A DNA stretch of 36,641 nucleotides from positions 1 through 36,641 of the forward strand of contig JAKBAB010000009.1 in NCBI GenBank assembly GCA_021815645.1, given 5' to 3'. A model generated the notes under the pieces. That model was given only the letters and a program-made list of their open reading frames with translations, searched no databases and was not told the origin of the DNA. Of this stretch, positions 15,411 to 24,126 are shown one piece after another; position 1 is the stretch's first letter, and each line of letters starts with the position of its first letter. Made by a program: the position numbers and the translations under genes. Source of the stretch: Actinomycetes bacterium. GTDB lineage: Bacteria; Actinomycetota; Acidimicrobiia; Acidimicrobiales; RAAP-2.

Positions 15411-18400
15411 GTGTTTCTAAAGCGACTGAGCATGAAGGGCTTCAAGTCCTTCGCCGACACCACGGTTTTGGAGTTCGAAGCGGGGGTGACGGCCGTGGTG
15501 GGGCCGAACGGGTCGGGCAAGTCCAACGTCGTCGACGCGGTCACCTGGGTGCTCGGCGCCCAGAGTACGCGAGCGCTGCGCAGCGCCCGGATGGACGACG
15601 TGATCTTCATGGGCACGGCCAACCGGGCGGCGTTGGGGCGCGCGGAGGTGGCCCTCACCCTCGATAACGCTTCGGGTCGTCTCAACGTCGACGGGGCGGA
15701 GGTGACGATATCGCGCATTCTTTTTCGAAACGGTGACTCGGAGTACGCCATCAACGGGACCACCTGCCGGCTGCTCGACGTTCAAGAGTTGCTGGGCGAT
15801 TCCGGCGTCGGACGCCAGCAACACATGATCATCGGACAAGGGCAACTCGACTCCATTCTCTCGTCGAACCCCGAGAATCGTCGGGCCGTCATTGAAGAAG
15901 CGGCCGGAGTCCTCAAACACCGTCGGCGAAAAGAGCGCGCCGAGAGGCGACTGGCCTCGACTCAAGAAAACCTGGAACGACTGGGTGACTTGGTGCGCGA
16001 AGTTAGGCGCCAGATGCGGCCTCTGGAAAGGCAGGCGGCGTCGGCGCGAAGTTACGCCGACGTAGTCGGTGAACTACACGCCGCTCGTCACGCCCTCTAC
16101 GCGACGCGACTTCGTTACTACGCGCGCCGCCGGGAGGAACTGGGGGCTTCGTTAGCGGAGGCGGCCGAGCGCGAAGGGGCCTTACGCCGAGAGGTGGCCG
16201 CCCTCGACGCGCAGGCGACGGCCGCCGCGGCCGAAATGTCGTCGCGACGAGAAGAGGGCTTCGCCTCGGCGCTGGCGGCTCTGCGCGGACTCGAGGAACG
16301 GGCCCGGGGCACGGCGTCGGTTATTGAGGAGCGGCGCCGTTCCCTCACTCAGGCGATCGCGGCGTCGGCCGACGAGAACGTTACCGCGACCCTCGAGGCC
16401 GACGCGGCGGCGCTGGAGATTGAGTTGGCACACCTCGCTCGCGACGAGGCGAGCCTCGAGGTATCACGCACCGCCGTGAGGGCGGCGCGTGAGAGTTTTG
16501 AAGCGCAGGCGGCCGACTTTTACGAACGATTCCCCGCCCACGGGAGTTCCGGCGACGAAGCGGCGTTGGCGCGCGCGACGGAGCGCGCGCACTCCTTGAA
16601 CCGTGCGCTACGTGAGGTGGTTGAGGCGCAACAACGCCTGACGACCCGTCTCGACGACGTCTTGACCCGCATCGCTCAAACCGAGATTGAGTACGCGAGA
16701 TCAAGTGACGAAGTCGCGGCCGCCGATTCTCACCTGGCGCTGGCGACGCGCGCCGCGGCCGACGCCGAGTTAGCCGAGGGCGAGGCGGCCGTTCGCCGCG
16801 ACGGCGACGGCGAGGATCTCCAAACGAGCGCGGACGAGGCCGCTCGCGCGACCGCGCGAGCCGAAACGCTCGAACGGGCCCTGGCGGAGCTTTCCGGTTC
16901 GGGTGGGCGCGAGGTCATCGGACAGCTAACTGGTGTGCTCGGTCCCTTCTTTGACCTCATCGACGTGACGGCGCGAGCGCAACGGGCCGTCGAGGCCGCA
17001 GCGGGGGTCGCCCTCGGGGCCACCGTGGTCGATGGTCGCGCCGCCGCGCGCGCGGCCCTAGCGGCGCTGCGTCGCGGCGGGGACTCCGGCGTTATCTTGA
17101 GCGCCGGTGACGTTGACGTGCGCGCCGTGGAGGTCCCCGCGGGCTGCCGAGCGCTCCGTTCGTCAGTGCAACCCCGGGCCGGGGCGCCGACCCAGGTCAA
17201 CCGCCTGCTCGACGCCCTCTTCGCTCGCGCGGTGGTCGCCGGCAGTTGGGAAGAGGGAATGGAGGTCGCCCTTAAGCACCCGGACCTCGTCGTGGTGACC
17301 GACGAGGGTGACTGCTTCGCCGCATCCGGTTGGCGTAGTGCGTCCGGTCGCGTCGTCGTCACGGGCGCGGCGCTCGACCAAGCGAAGCGTGACGCGCAGG
17401 CCGCGCGCGCTCACCTCGACGCAGTGCGCGTTCGCCACAGCGCCTCCGACGCCGCCTACGGCGCGGCGCGCGACCGTCGGCGCGCGGCGGCCACGGCCGT
17501 GATCGAAGCACGTCGTGATTGCGATCGTCGCGCGGACGAGGCGCGCCGCGTGGAGCGCCAACTGGAAGATCTGCGCGCGCTCACTGAGGTTCTAAACCGC
17601 GACGCGCAGGAGATCCTTGACCAGCGCTCGGTTATCGAAGGGGAACTCGAAGCGCAGAGCGCGACACTGCCCGAACTCGAACGCGCTCACCGCGACGCTA
17701 GCGCGCGCGCCGAAGCGTACGGTGACGAGCGCGCGATACTGGAGGAGCGCCGCCGCGCCACCGACGTCCTGGCGCTCGAGTTCTCCCAGCGCGAAGCCGA
17801 GTACGCCGAGCGACGTCGCCTCATCGAGACCCGTCGCGGTGAGATTGAGCGGCGCCTCGAGGGACGATCGAGTGAGCGACTCGAGGCGGCGACGCGCCGT
17901 CGGGCGCTCGAGTTTGATCGCGACGCGCTCGAGAGATTGGCCGCGGTGGTGGAGCGCGCGAGTGCCGATGTGCGTTTCGCCTACGAAGCGATGGAGACTT
18001 CCTACCGCGACCAGTTGGAAGTGACGCGCGCGAGCGCGGATGTCCTAGAGGAGGTGCGGACCGCGCGCCGAGAGATTGACGCACGGATCTCCGAGGTGGC
18101 CCAGGAGGTCCACCGGTGCGAGATTGAGCGGGCGGAACTTTCGGTCACGGTGACCAACGTATTCGACGCGCTGCACCGCGATCTCGGTCTCGAAGCGAAC
18201 GAAGTCGACGATGACCTCGCGGTAGACGGCGCCGACGTGGACGGGCTGAGTGCGCGCGTCGGGGAACTCGAGGCCGTCATCACGTCGCTCGGTCCGATTA
18301 ATCCGCTGGCCCTCGAGGAGTTGACCGCGCTCGAAGATCGCTACAAGGAGCTCGACGCCCAGGTCAGTGACGTCCGTCACGCCCGACGGGAACTGTTGGG

Positions 18401-18902
18401 CGTTCTTCGATCGCTCGACGACGAGATTATGTCGACCTTTACGGCGGCCTTCGCGGACGTTAACGAGCACTTTTCGACACTGGTCGCCACGCTCTTTCCC
18501 GGTGGGCAGGGTCGATTGAAGATGAGCGACCCCGACGACCCCCTCACAACGGGCGTCGAAATTGAGGTCCGACCCATGGGTCGAAATGTGCGAAGAATAT
18601 CTCTCCTAAGTGGCGGGGAGCGTTCGATGGCCGCCCTGGCGTTTCTCTTCGCGGTCTTTCGTTCACGGCCATCCCCCTTCTACTTAATGGACGAGGTCGA
18701 GGCGGCGCTCGATGACGTGAACCTGCAGCGCTTTTTGAAGTTGGTCGACGAGTTTCGTGACGAGGCCCAACTCCTGGTGGTGACCCACCAAAAGAGAACG
18801 ATGGAGGCCGCCGACGTTCTCTACGGCGTGACCATGGTTCCCGGGGCTTCTTCGAAAGTGGTCAGTCAGCGGGTCCAACGATCCAACCTGGCTTCATCGT
18901 GA
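15411..18902 (+). CDS. smc: chromosome partition protein Smc
   Basis: An 1163-residue SMC ATPase that organises and segregates the chromosome with ScpA/ScpB (not in this window). It begins MFLKRLSMKGFKSFAD. Walker A GPNGSGKS is near residues 32-39. A coiled coil runs from about 165 to 495 and the hinge from about 497 to 655 (starting GGREVIGQLTGVLGP). The return coiled coil covers about 655-990. The C-terminal head has the ABC signature LSGGERSMAALAF near 1067 and Walker B YLMDEVEAALDD near 1090. Length is normal. The coiled coils are unusually Ala/Arg/Glu rich, as expected at high GC. The stop overlaps ftsY by four bases. Confidence 0.98.
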   Translation: MFLKRLSMKGFKSFADTTVLEFEAGVTAVVGPNGSGKSNVVDAVTWVLGAQSTRALRSARMDDVIFMGTANRAALGRAEVALTLDNASGRLNVDGAEVTISRILFRNGDSEYAINGTTCRLLDVQELLGDSGVGRQQHMIIGQGQLDSILSSNPENRRAVIEEAAGVLKHRRRKERAERRLASTQENLERLGDLVREVRRQMRPLERQAASARSYADVVGELHAARHALYATRLRYYARRREELGASLAEAAEREGALRREVAALDAQATAAAAEMSSRREEGFASALAALRGLEERARGTASVIEERRRSLTQAIAASADENVTATLEADAAALEIELAHLARDEASLEVSRTAVRAARESFEAQAADFYERFPAHGSSGDEAALARATERAHSLNRALREVVEAQQRLTTRLDDVLTRIAQTEIEYARSSDEVAAADSHLALATRAAADAELAEGEAAVRRDGDGEDLQTSADEAARATARAETLERALAELSGSGGREVIGQLTGVLGPFFDLIDVTARAQRAVEAAAGVALGATVVDGRAAARAALAALRRGGDSGVILSAGDVDVRAVEVPAGCRALRSSVQPRAGAPTQVNRLLDALFARAVVAGSWEEGMEVALKHPDLVVVTDEGDCFAASGWRSASGRVVVTGAALDQAKRDAQAARAHLDAVRVRHSASDAAYGAARDRRRAAATAVIEARRDCDRRADEARRVERQLEDLRALTEVLNRDAQEILDQRSVIEGELEAQSATLPELERAHRDASARAEAYGDERAILEERRRATDVLALEFSQREAEYAERRRLIETRRGEIERRLEGRSSERLEAATRRRALEFDRDALERLAAVVERASADVRFAYEAMETSYRDQLEVTRASADVLEEVRTARREIDARISEVAQEVHRCEIERAELSVTVTNVFDALHRDLGLEANEVDDDLAVDGADVDGLSARVGELEAVITSLGPINPLALEELTALEDRYKELDAQVSDVRHARRELLGVLRSLDDEIMSTFTAAFADVNEHFSTLVATLFPGGQGRLKMSDPDDPLTTGVEIEVRPMGRNVRRISLLSGGERSMAALAFLFAVFRSRPSPFYLMDEVEAALDDVNLQRFLKLVDEFRDEAQLLVVTHQKRTMEAADVLYGVTMVPGASSKVVSQRVQRSNLASS

Positions 18903-19939
18903 CGACCCTCGTCGTCGTGGCGCTCGTCGTCGTGGTCGCCGTCGTGGCGACCCTCATCGTACGCGGGCGCCGTTCGACCCGAGGGGCCCCCGTGGCTCCG
19001 CCGCGCGCGGCTGCGCCCGAGTTATTGGTGAGCGAGACGGCTCCGTTGCCCGATCTCACGCGGGTAAACGTCAGGGACCGACTGGGGAACTCGCGAGGTC
19101 TCTTCGACCGGCTGCGGACTCTTAGCCCCGGGACCATAAACGAGGACGACGCGCGCGCCGTGGAAGAGGTGCTTTTGCGCAGCGACGTAGGGCGAGAGAC
19201 CACGGCCGTGGCGCTCGAGCAACTTCGTCGTCGGGGCGCCCCGGAGGGGATTGTGTCCGCGCTCAGGGAGATCCTTCTGGCCGGTTTCGTCACCGATCGT
19301 GCGCTCACGACGGCGGCGGGACCCGGTCGTGTTCCGGTGTGGCTATTCGTGGGCGTGAACGGAGTGGGCAAGACCACCACGATTGGTAAGGTGGCCCACT
19401 TCCAGCGAGCCGCGGGTCGCAAGGTTCTGTTAGCGGCCGGTGACACGTTTCGCGCCGCCGCCGCCGATCAGCTCGAGCAGTGGGCGACGCGCACCGGTTC
19501 GGACATCGTACGTGCCGGTGAGGGGGCCGATCCCGGTTCCGTCGTGCACGACGCCATCGGAAGGGCGCACGCCCGGGCTTTCGACCTGGTCTTGGCCGAT
19601 ACGGCCGGGCGCCGGGCGAATAGCGCGAACCTGCTCGACGAATTGGCCAAGGTGCGCCGCGTGGCGGACCGCGAACCGGGACAGGTCGTGGAAACCCTTT
19701 TGGTCATCGACGGAACGACCGGGCAAAACGCGCTGAGCCAGGTGCGGGAGTTTCACCAAGCGGCCCACGTCAGCGGGATCGTTCTCACCAAACTCGACGG
19801 AACGGCTCGCGGGGGGATCGCCGTGGCCCTCGAGCGTGAGTTCGCCCTACCGGTCAAACTGGTCGGGCTGGGCGAAGGGGTAGACGACCTAGTCGCTTTC
19901 GATCCACAGGAGTTCGTGGACGCGCTGCTGGGTGCGTGA
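18899..19939 (+). CDS. ftsY: signal recognition particle receptor FtsY
   Basis: A 346-residue SRP receptor GTPase that docks ribosome-nascent chain complexes at the membrane. Residues 2-22 are a single hydrophobic helix (TTLVVVALVVVVAVVATLIV), so this FtsY is membrane anchored at its N-terminus, as in many actinobacteria, with a short linker rather than a long acidic A domain. The N domain precedes the G domain, which has GVNGVGKTTTIGK (G1) near residue 151, DTFRAAAADQLE, the DTAGR motif, TKLDGTARGG (G4) and GLGEGVDDL. The GTG start overlaps smc by four bases. ffh follows after 18 bases, so both halves of the targeting pathway are adjacent. Confidence 0.97.
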   Translation: MTTLVVVALVVVVAVVATLIVRGRRSTRGAPVAPPRAAAPELLVSETAPLPDLTRVNVRDRLGNSRGLFDRLRTLSPGTINEDDARAVEEVLLRSDVGRETTAVALEQLRRRGAPEGIVSALREILLAGFVTDRALTTAAGPGRVPVWLFVGVNGVGKTTTIGKVAHFQRAAGRKVLLAAGDTFRAAAADQLEQWATRTGSDIVRAGEGADPGSVVHDAIGRAHARAFDLVLADTAGRRANSANLLDELAKVRRVADREPGQVVETLLVIDGTTGQNALSQVREFHQAAHVSGIVLTKLDGTARGGIAVALEREFALPVKLVGLGEGVDDLVAFDPQEFVDALLGA

Positions 19940-19942
19940 CGT

Positions 19943-19948
19943 TAGCCT
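19943..19948 (+). promoter_or_regulatory. -10-like TAGCCT before ffh
   Basis: TAGCCT, nine bases before the ffh ATG in the 18-bp gap after ftsY. It is identical to the hexamer before rsmD. Confidence 0.4.
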
Positions 19949-19957
19949 GGACCCACC

Positions 19958-21463
19958 ATGTTTGATGTCCTAAGTGAACGACTGGAACGGCTGAGCGTTT
20001 CCCTGCGCTCGCGCGCGCGCCTGAGCGACTCTGACCTAGACGCGGCGCTGGTGAGTGTGCGCGACGCACTCCTCGACGCCGACGTGGCGCTCGTAGTGGT
20101 GGACGCATTTTTGAGCGCCGTGCGCGAACGCGTGCGCGGCGAAGCGTTGACGCACAGTCTGAGCCCCGGTCAACAAGTGATACGGGCCGTTCACGAGCAA
20201 CTCATCGAAGTGCTCGGCGCGACCCCGCTCAAGATCACCTACAGCGCGAAACCTCCGACCGTCGTCCTGCTGGCCGGACTTCAGGGGGCAGGCAAGACCA
20301 CCACGGCGGCCAAGCTCGCGCTCTGGTTCAAGCAGCAGGGGCGTCAGCCGTACCTCGTAGCGGCCGACCTCCAGCGCCCCGCGGCCGTGGAGCAGTTAAG
20401 AGTCCTAGCGCGTAGCGCTGGCGTGGACGTCTTCTCCGAAGCGACGAGTCCCGTGGAGGTGGCGCGCCGGGGACTCCAAGAGGCTCAGCGACTCGGGCGT
20501 GACGTTGTCATCATCGACACGGCCGGTCGTCTGAGTATCGACGAAGCCCTCATGGCGGAGGCCCGCGCCATTGCCGCCGCGACGTCGCCGGACTTCACCT
20601 TCCTCGTGATTGACGCGGTAACCGGTCAAGACGCCGTGCACACCGCGCGCAGCTTCCACGACGCCCTGACGCTGTCGGGACTAATTGTGACGAAGCTCGA
20701 TTACGACGCCCGCGGGGGAGCGGTGCTGTCGGCGCGCGGCGTCGTCGGACGGCCCGTTGTCTTCGCGTCGACCGGTGAGCGACTCGGGGACTTTGATCTC
20801 TTCTACCCCGAGCGTATGGCGTCGCGTATCTTGGGCATGGGAGACGTCCTGTCGCTCATCGAGCAGGCCGAGCGCACCATGGACTCGGCCGTCGTGGCCG
20901 AGTCGGCCGACCGAATGATGAGCGGCACCTTTACCCTCGACGACTTTTTGGCTCAACTCGGACAGGTGAGAAAAATGGGGTCACTGGGCGGGCTGATGAA
21001 ATTGATGCCCGGAGTCACTAAGGAGATGCGCGCGGCGGCGAACAACGTCGACGAGGGCGACCTCAATCGCGTCGAAGCCATCGTGCGCTCTATGACGCCG
21101 GGGGAGCGCCGTAACCCGTCGATCATTGACGGGTCACGGCGCACGCGTATCGCGCGCGGTTCGGCGACTTCGGTCTCGGCGGTCAATCAACTGCTCAAGC
21201 AGTTCAGTGAAATGCGCAAGATGATGCGCCAGATGGGTTCGGCCCCGACGCCCGGCGGGCGGGCCGGAGCGCTCGCGGCGCTCGGGGGTCGCGCGGCGCC
21301 GGGCGCCCCGGGGCTGCGCGAACTACGAGAACTTCGATCAGGGGTCGGCGCTAGTGGTCCCCTCGGTTCCGTCACTCGCCCGGCCGCCCCGTTGAGCGCG
21401 CCCACCCGCTCGGGTAAGAAGAAGAAAAAGGGCGGGAGAGTTACCCCACCCAAACAACGCTAA
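19958..21463 (+). CDS. ffh: signal recognition particle protein Ffh
   Basis: A 501-residue SRP54 GTPase that binds signal sequences and 4.5S RNA. The N domain covers residues 1-90. The G domain carries GLQGAGKTTTAAKLA near 108, ADLQRPAAVEQL, DTAGR and TKLDYDARGG. The methionine-rich M domain spans about 325-430 and includes the segment MRKMMRQMGS and a Met-rich helix near GGLMKLMPGVTKEM. The C-terminal tail (about 430-501) is Gly/Ala/Pro rich and ends in a lysine patch (KKKKKGG). The RNA gene is not in the window. The stop codon TAA forms part of a TAAACT hexamer that probably drives rpsP. Confidence 0.97.
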   Translation: MFDVLSERLERLSVSLRSRARLSDSDLDAALVSVRDALLDADVALVVVDAFLSAVRERVRGEALTHSLSPGQQVIRAVHEQLIEVLGATPLKITYSAKPPTVVLLAGLQGAGKTTTAAKLALWFKQQGRQPYLVAADLQRPAAVEQLRVLARSAGVDVFSEATSPVEVARRGLQEAQRLGRDVVIIDTAGRLSIDEALMAEARAIAAATSPDFTFLVIDAVTGQDAVHTARSFHDALTLSGLIVTKLDYDARGGAVLSARGVVGRPVVFASTGERLGDFDLFYPERMASRILGMGDVLSLIEQAERTMDSAVVAESADRMMSGTFTLDDFLAQLGQVRKMGSLGGLMKLMPGVTKEMRAAANNVDEGDLNRVEAIVRSMTPGERRNPSIIDGSRRTRIARGSATSVSAVNQLLKQFSEMRKMMRQMGSAPTPGGRAGALAALGGRAAPGAPGLRELRELRSGVGASGPLGSVTRPAAPLSAPTRSGKKKKKGGRVTPPKQR

Positions 21464-21466
21464 ACT
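21461..21466 (+). promoter_or_regulatory. -10-like TAAACT overlapping the ffh stop, promoter for rpsP
   Basis: TAAACT shares its first three bases with the ffh TAA stop. A 5'-leader of about 60 bases follows, with a small hairpin candidate (TCGGG/CCCGA) and the Shine-Dalgarno GAAGGGA at 21514-21520. rplS has the same hexamer placed on the trmD stop. Confidence 0.45.
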
Positions 21467-21528
21467 GGGTCGCTCGGGTATAGCGCCCGACTTACGCCGG
21501 GGCGCGTCGCAGTGAAGGGAACTAGTTC

Positions 21529-21864
21529 GTGGCTGTAAAAATACGCTTAGTGCGCATGGGCAAGAAGAAGCAGCCCACGTACCGCATCGTGGCAACCGAG
21601 AGCCGACGGGCCCGCTCGGGCGCTTTTTTGGAGATCCTCGGGACGTACCAGCCGCGAGGGCTCTCCATTCGAGAACCGGAGATGGTCCTCAAGGTCGATA
21701 ACGATCGCGTCGTGAGCTGGCTTCAACACGGGGCGCAGCCCACCGAGCGGGTGGCGAAACTACTTGCGCTGAGCGGCGCCACCGAGGCCTTCGCCTCTTC
21801 GAAATTGGCCGCGAACACGCCGCCGGTTTCCCCCGAAGTCGCGAGCGAACCGGTCGCGCCGTGA
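21529..21864 (+). CDS. rpsP: 30S ribosomal protein S16
   Basis: A 111-residue bS16 that begins MAVKIRLVRMGKKKQPTYRI, an unmistakable family start. ARSGAFLEILGTYQPRG follows near residue 29. Residues 1-80 are the folded protein, and about 30 further residues form an Ala/Pro/Ser-rich extension common in actinobacteria. The GTG start has GAAGGGA eight bases upstream. It opens the conserved run rpsP-khpA-rimM-trmD-rplS, in which assembly factors for the 30S subunit travel with ribosomal proteins. Stop and next start overlap by four bases. Confidence 0.97.
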   Translation: MAVKIRLVRMGKKKQPTYRIVATESRRARSGAFLEILGTYQPRGLSIREPEMVLKVDNDRVVSWLQHGAQPTERVAKLLALSGATEAFASSKLAANTPPVSPEVASEPVAP

Positions 21865-22205
21865 GTGAGTTGAACGACGACTACGTCGCCGGCGACGTCA
21901 ACACCATCGACGAAGACGGCGATTTCTACGACGAGGTAGACGACGTAGACGACGTGGCGCCGTCGGCGCCCAGCGCCACCGCCGTGCTCGAGTACATCGC
22001 TAAAGCCTTGGCCGACGATCCGACGGCCGTGTCGGTTGAGGTGTCACAGAAATCGGGCAAAGTCGTCTTGTCCCTAAGTGTGGGGCCCGCCGACATGGGT
22101 CGGGTCATTGGTCGTCGCGGGCGCACTGCCCAGGCCATCCGGGCCCTAGTGGGCGCCGCGGGAGTTCGTGACGGAGTCACGACCTCCGTCGACATTTTGG
22201 ACTGA
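21861..22205 (+). CDS. khpA: KH-domain RNA-binding protein KhpA with acidic N-terminal extension
   Basis: A 114-residue protein. Residues 40-114 are the compact KH domain of the KhpA/YlqC family, with VLEYIAKALADDP at the start and the RNA-contacting GxxG loop GRRG at 84-87. KhpA is usually about 75-80 residues. Here about 33 extra N-terminal residues are strongly acidic (14 Asp/Glu in the first 32) and probably disordered. KhpA, with KhpB, binds small RNAs and influences cell division in Firmicutes. The GTG start overlaps rpsP by four bases; no internal start with better signals is evident, so the extension appears genuine. rimM begins two bases after the stop. Confidence 0.9.
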   Translation: MSELNDDYVAGDVNTIDEDGDFYDEVDDVDDVAPSAPSATAVLEYIAKALADDPTAVSVEVSQKSGKVVLSLSVGPADMGRVIGRRGRTAQAIRALVGAAGVRDGVTTSVDILD

Positions 22206-22207
22206 AC

Positions 22208-22681
22208 GTGACGCGCGAGCGCTCGACGCTCGAAGTGGGTCGAATCGTGAAGGCGCACGGGCTACGTGGGCAGGTGCTCGTCGACCTGTGGAGTGACCGA
22301 CGGGAGCGCTTGGCGGTCGGTTCCACCCTCGACACGGCGAAGGGGCCGGTTACGGTCGTCGCTTCGGCGGCGCACCAGGAGCGGTTTCTCGTCACCTTCG
22401 ACGTCATTGATTCGCGCGAGTCCGCCGATCGCTGGCGTGGGGTTGTCTTGTCGGCGGCGCCGATTGACGACGAGAGTGTTATTTGGATCGACCAACTCTT
22501 CGGTGCCGAAGTATTTGACGCTCAGGGGGTGCGCCGGGGCGTGGTCGTGGACGTGGAAGCCAATCCGGCGAGTGATCTCATGGTGTTAGACGGTGGCGCG
22601 CTCGTGCCCTTGACGTTCGTCGTATCGCTCGACGCGAACGTTCGCGTAGACGTCTCGACGCCACCGGGACTTTTCGAATGA
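22208..22681 (+). CDS. rimM: ribosome maturation factor RimM
   Basis: A 157-residue 30S assembly factor that binds S19 and helps mature the 3' domain of 16S rRNA. The N-terminal beta barrel starts with LEVGRIVKAHGLRGQVLVDL, typical of the family, and the C-terminal PRC barrel starts near IDQLFGAEVFDAQGV. It is a little shorter than the usual 165-180. The GTG at 22208 lies two bases after khpA. Its stop overlaps the trmD start as ATGA. Confidence 0.93.
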   Translation: MTRERSTLEVGRIVKAHGLRGQVLVDLWSDRRERLAVGSTLDTAKGPVTVVASAAHQERFLVTFDVIDSRESADRWRGVVLSAAPIDDESVIWIDQLFGAEVFDAQGVRRGVVVDVEANPASDLMVLDGGALVPLTFVVSLDANVRVDVSTPPGLFE

Positions 22682-23427
22682 CTCTTCGCGTTGACGTGGT
22701 TACGTTGTTCCCGCACGCGGTGGGTGACTACGCCGCGACGTCGGTACTGGGGCGCGCGGCGGCGCGCGACGTTTGGCGCCTGCGGCTATTCGATCCCCGT
22801 GACGGCGCCGACGACGTTCACCGCACCGTCGACGACACCCCCTTCGGTGGTGGGGCGGGAATGGTTCTTCGCGCGGAGCCCATACTGAAGGTTCTAGATA
22901 CCCCCGACCTCGCGCGGCCGGTAATCGCTCTTGGTCCCTCGGGGCGCGTGCTCACCCACGACGTCGCGCAAGAGCTCGCGAACTTGACCGGCTTCACGCT
23001 CTTGTGCGGGCGCTACGAAGGGATCGACCAGCGCGTTATCGACGCGGCGGTCGACGACGAGATCTCTTTGGGCGACTTCGTCTTGGCCGGTGGGGAGCTG
23101 GCCGCTCTGTGCGTTATCGAGGCCGTAGTTCGCCTCCGGCCGGGAGGACTCGGCAATGACGCGTCGCCGCACGACGAGTCCTTCAGCGATGGTCTGTTGG
23201 AGTATCCGCAGTACACCAAGCCCGCCGAAGTGCGGGGTCGGGCGGTACCGGAGGTGCTGTTGTCGGGGGACCACGCGAAAATCGCGCGGTGGCGGCGGGC
23301 CCAGTCGCTCTCGCGCACGCTCGAGCGCCGCCCCGATCTGATCGAGAGGCGAGGGGGCCTAAGTGCGGCCGACCGAGCGCTCATCGGGGAATTTGGGCCG
23401 TTGGGGGATGGGCCCGGGAGCGGCTAA
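22678..23427 (+). CDS. trmD: tRNA (guanine(37)-N1)-methyltransferase
   Basis: A 249-residue SPOUT methyltransferase that makes m1G37 in tRNAs and so prevents frameshifting. RVDVVTLFPH is at the start, DDTPFGGGAGMVL near 44, and the knot region LLCGRYEGIDQRVID near 110-124 is followed by SLGDFVLAGGELAAL near 132-146, the SAM-binding trefoil. The C-terminal domain contains the catalytic Asp region LEYPQYTKPAEVRG and ends in an Arg-rich helix. Length is standard. ATGA overlap with rimM. Confidence 0.97.
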   Translation: MTLRVDVVTLFPHAVGDYAATSVLGRAAARDVWRLRLFDPRDGADDVHRTVDDTPFGGGAGMVLRAEPILKVLDTPDLARPVIALGPSGRVLTHDVAQELANLTGFTLLCGRYEGIDQRVIDAAVDDEISLGDFVLAGGELAALCVIEAVVRLRPGGLGNDASPHDESFSDGLLEYPQYTKPAEVRGRAVPEVLLSGDHAKIARWRRAQSLSRTLERRPDLIERRGGLSAADRALIGEFGPLGDGPGSG

Positions 23428-23430
23428 ACT
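23425..23430 (+). promoter_or_regulatory. -10-like TAAACT overlapping the trmD stop, promoter for rplS
   Basis: TAAACT begins on the TAA stop of trmD and precedes a 33-base leader with an AAAGGGA-type Shine-Dalgarno before rplS. It is the same hexamer in the same position as upstream of rpsP. Confidence 0.45.
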
Positions 23431-23463
23431 CGTGGGGCCCGTGATCCGAAAGGGACCGCCCCC

Positions 23464-23820
23464 ATGAACCCGACTGACCTCGTCGACCGTGACTCACTTC
23501 GTGACGACGTACCCCCCTTTCGTCCCGGCGACACCGTGAAAGTGCACGTACGCGTCGTCGAAGGAACCCGCCAACGGGTTCAGGTATTTCAAGGCGTCGT
23601 GATTCGCCGTCAGGGTTCGGGCGTGCACGAGACATTTACGGTGCGAAAAGTCAGTTTCGGCGTGGGCGTCGAACGCACTTTTCCCGTCCATACGCCGACG
23701 GTAGCGAAAATTGAAGTGGACTCCTACGGCGACGTCCGGCGAGCCAAGTTGTACTACTTGCGTGATCTTCGCGGTAAGGCCGCCAAGATCAAGGAACTGC
23801 GTGTCACCGAGCGCGCTTAG
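23464..23820 (+). CDS. rplS: 50S ribosomal protein L19
   Basis: A 118-residue bL19 at the 30S-50S interface. [26 protein letters not shown] near residues 19-44, the [26 protein letters not shown] stretch and the [20 protein letters not shown]-terminal segment are classical. Start ATG at 23464 follows AAAGGGA. It has its own promoter candidate overlapping trmD. It is followed seven bases later by the DUF2469 gene. Confidence 0.97.
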   Translation: MNPTDLVDRDSLRDDVPPFRPGDTVKVHVRVVEGTRQRVQVFQGVVIRRQGSGVHETFTVRKVSFGVGVERTFPVHTPTVAKIEVDSYGDVRRAKLYYLRDLRGKAAKIKELRVTERA

Positions 23821-23826
23821 TCGCCG

Positions 23827-24126
23827 GTGAGTGAGGAAGAGCTCGACGAGTACGAAGCCAGTCTCGAACTCGCGCTGGTCCAGGAGTACAAAGCGGTTGT
23901 GGGGATGTTCGATTTCGCGGTGGAGACCGATCGCCGGTTCTACTTGGCCAACGACGTGACGGTAGAAGTTCGTTCTAACGCGTCGCCGACTCTCGTCGAA
24001 GTGACCTTGCGCGACGCGTGGGTCTGGGACATGTACCGCTCCGCGCGGTTTGTACCGTCCGTGAGGGTGCTCACGTTTCGTGACGTCAACATTGAGCGGC
24101 TGCCTAAAGAGGATCTCCAGCCCTAG
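23827..24126 (+). CDS. DUF2469 family protein
   Basis: A 99-residue protein of the actinobacterial DUF2469 family (Rv2901c-like). It starts SEEELDEYEASLELALVQEY and contains VETDRRFYLANDV near residues 37-49 and LRDAWVWDMYRSARFVPSVR near 65-84, the family signature, then VLTFRDVNIERL. Function is unknown. In other actinobacteria it sits between rnhB and yraN after rplS; here both neighbours are missing and it directly follows rplS. Its TAG stop shares its last base with the GTG of the next gene, implying translational coupling. Confidence 0.9.
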   Translation: MSEEELDEYEASLELALVQEYKAVVGMFDFAVETDRRFYLANDVTVEVRSNASPTLVEVTLRDAWVWDMYRSARFVPSVRVLTFRDVNIERLPKEDLQP

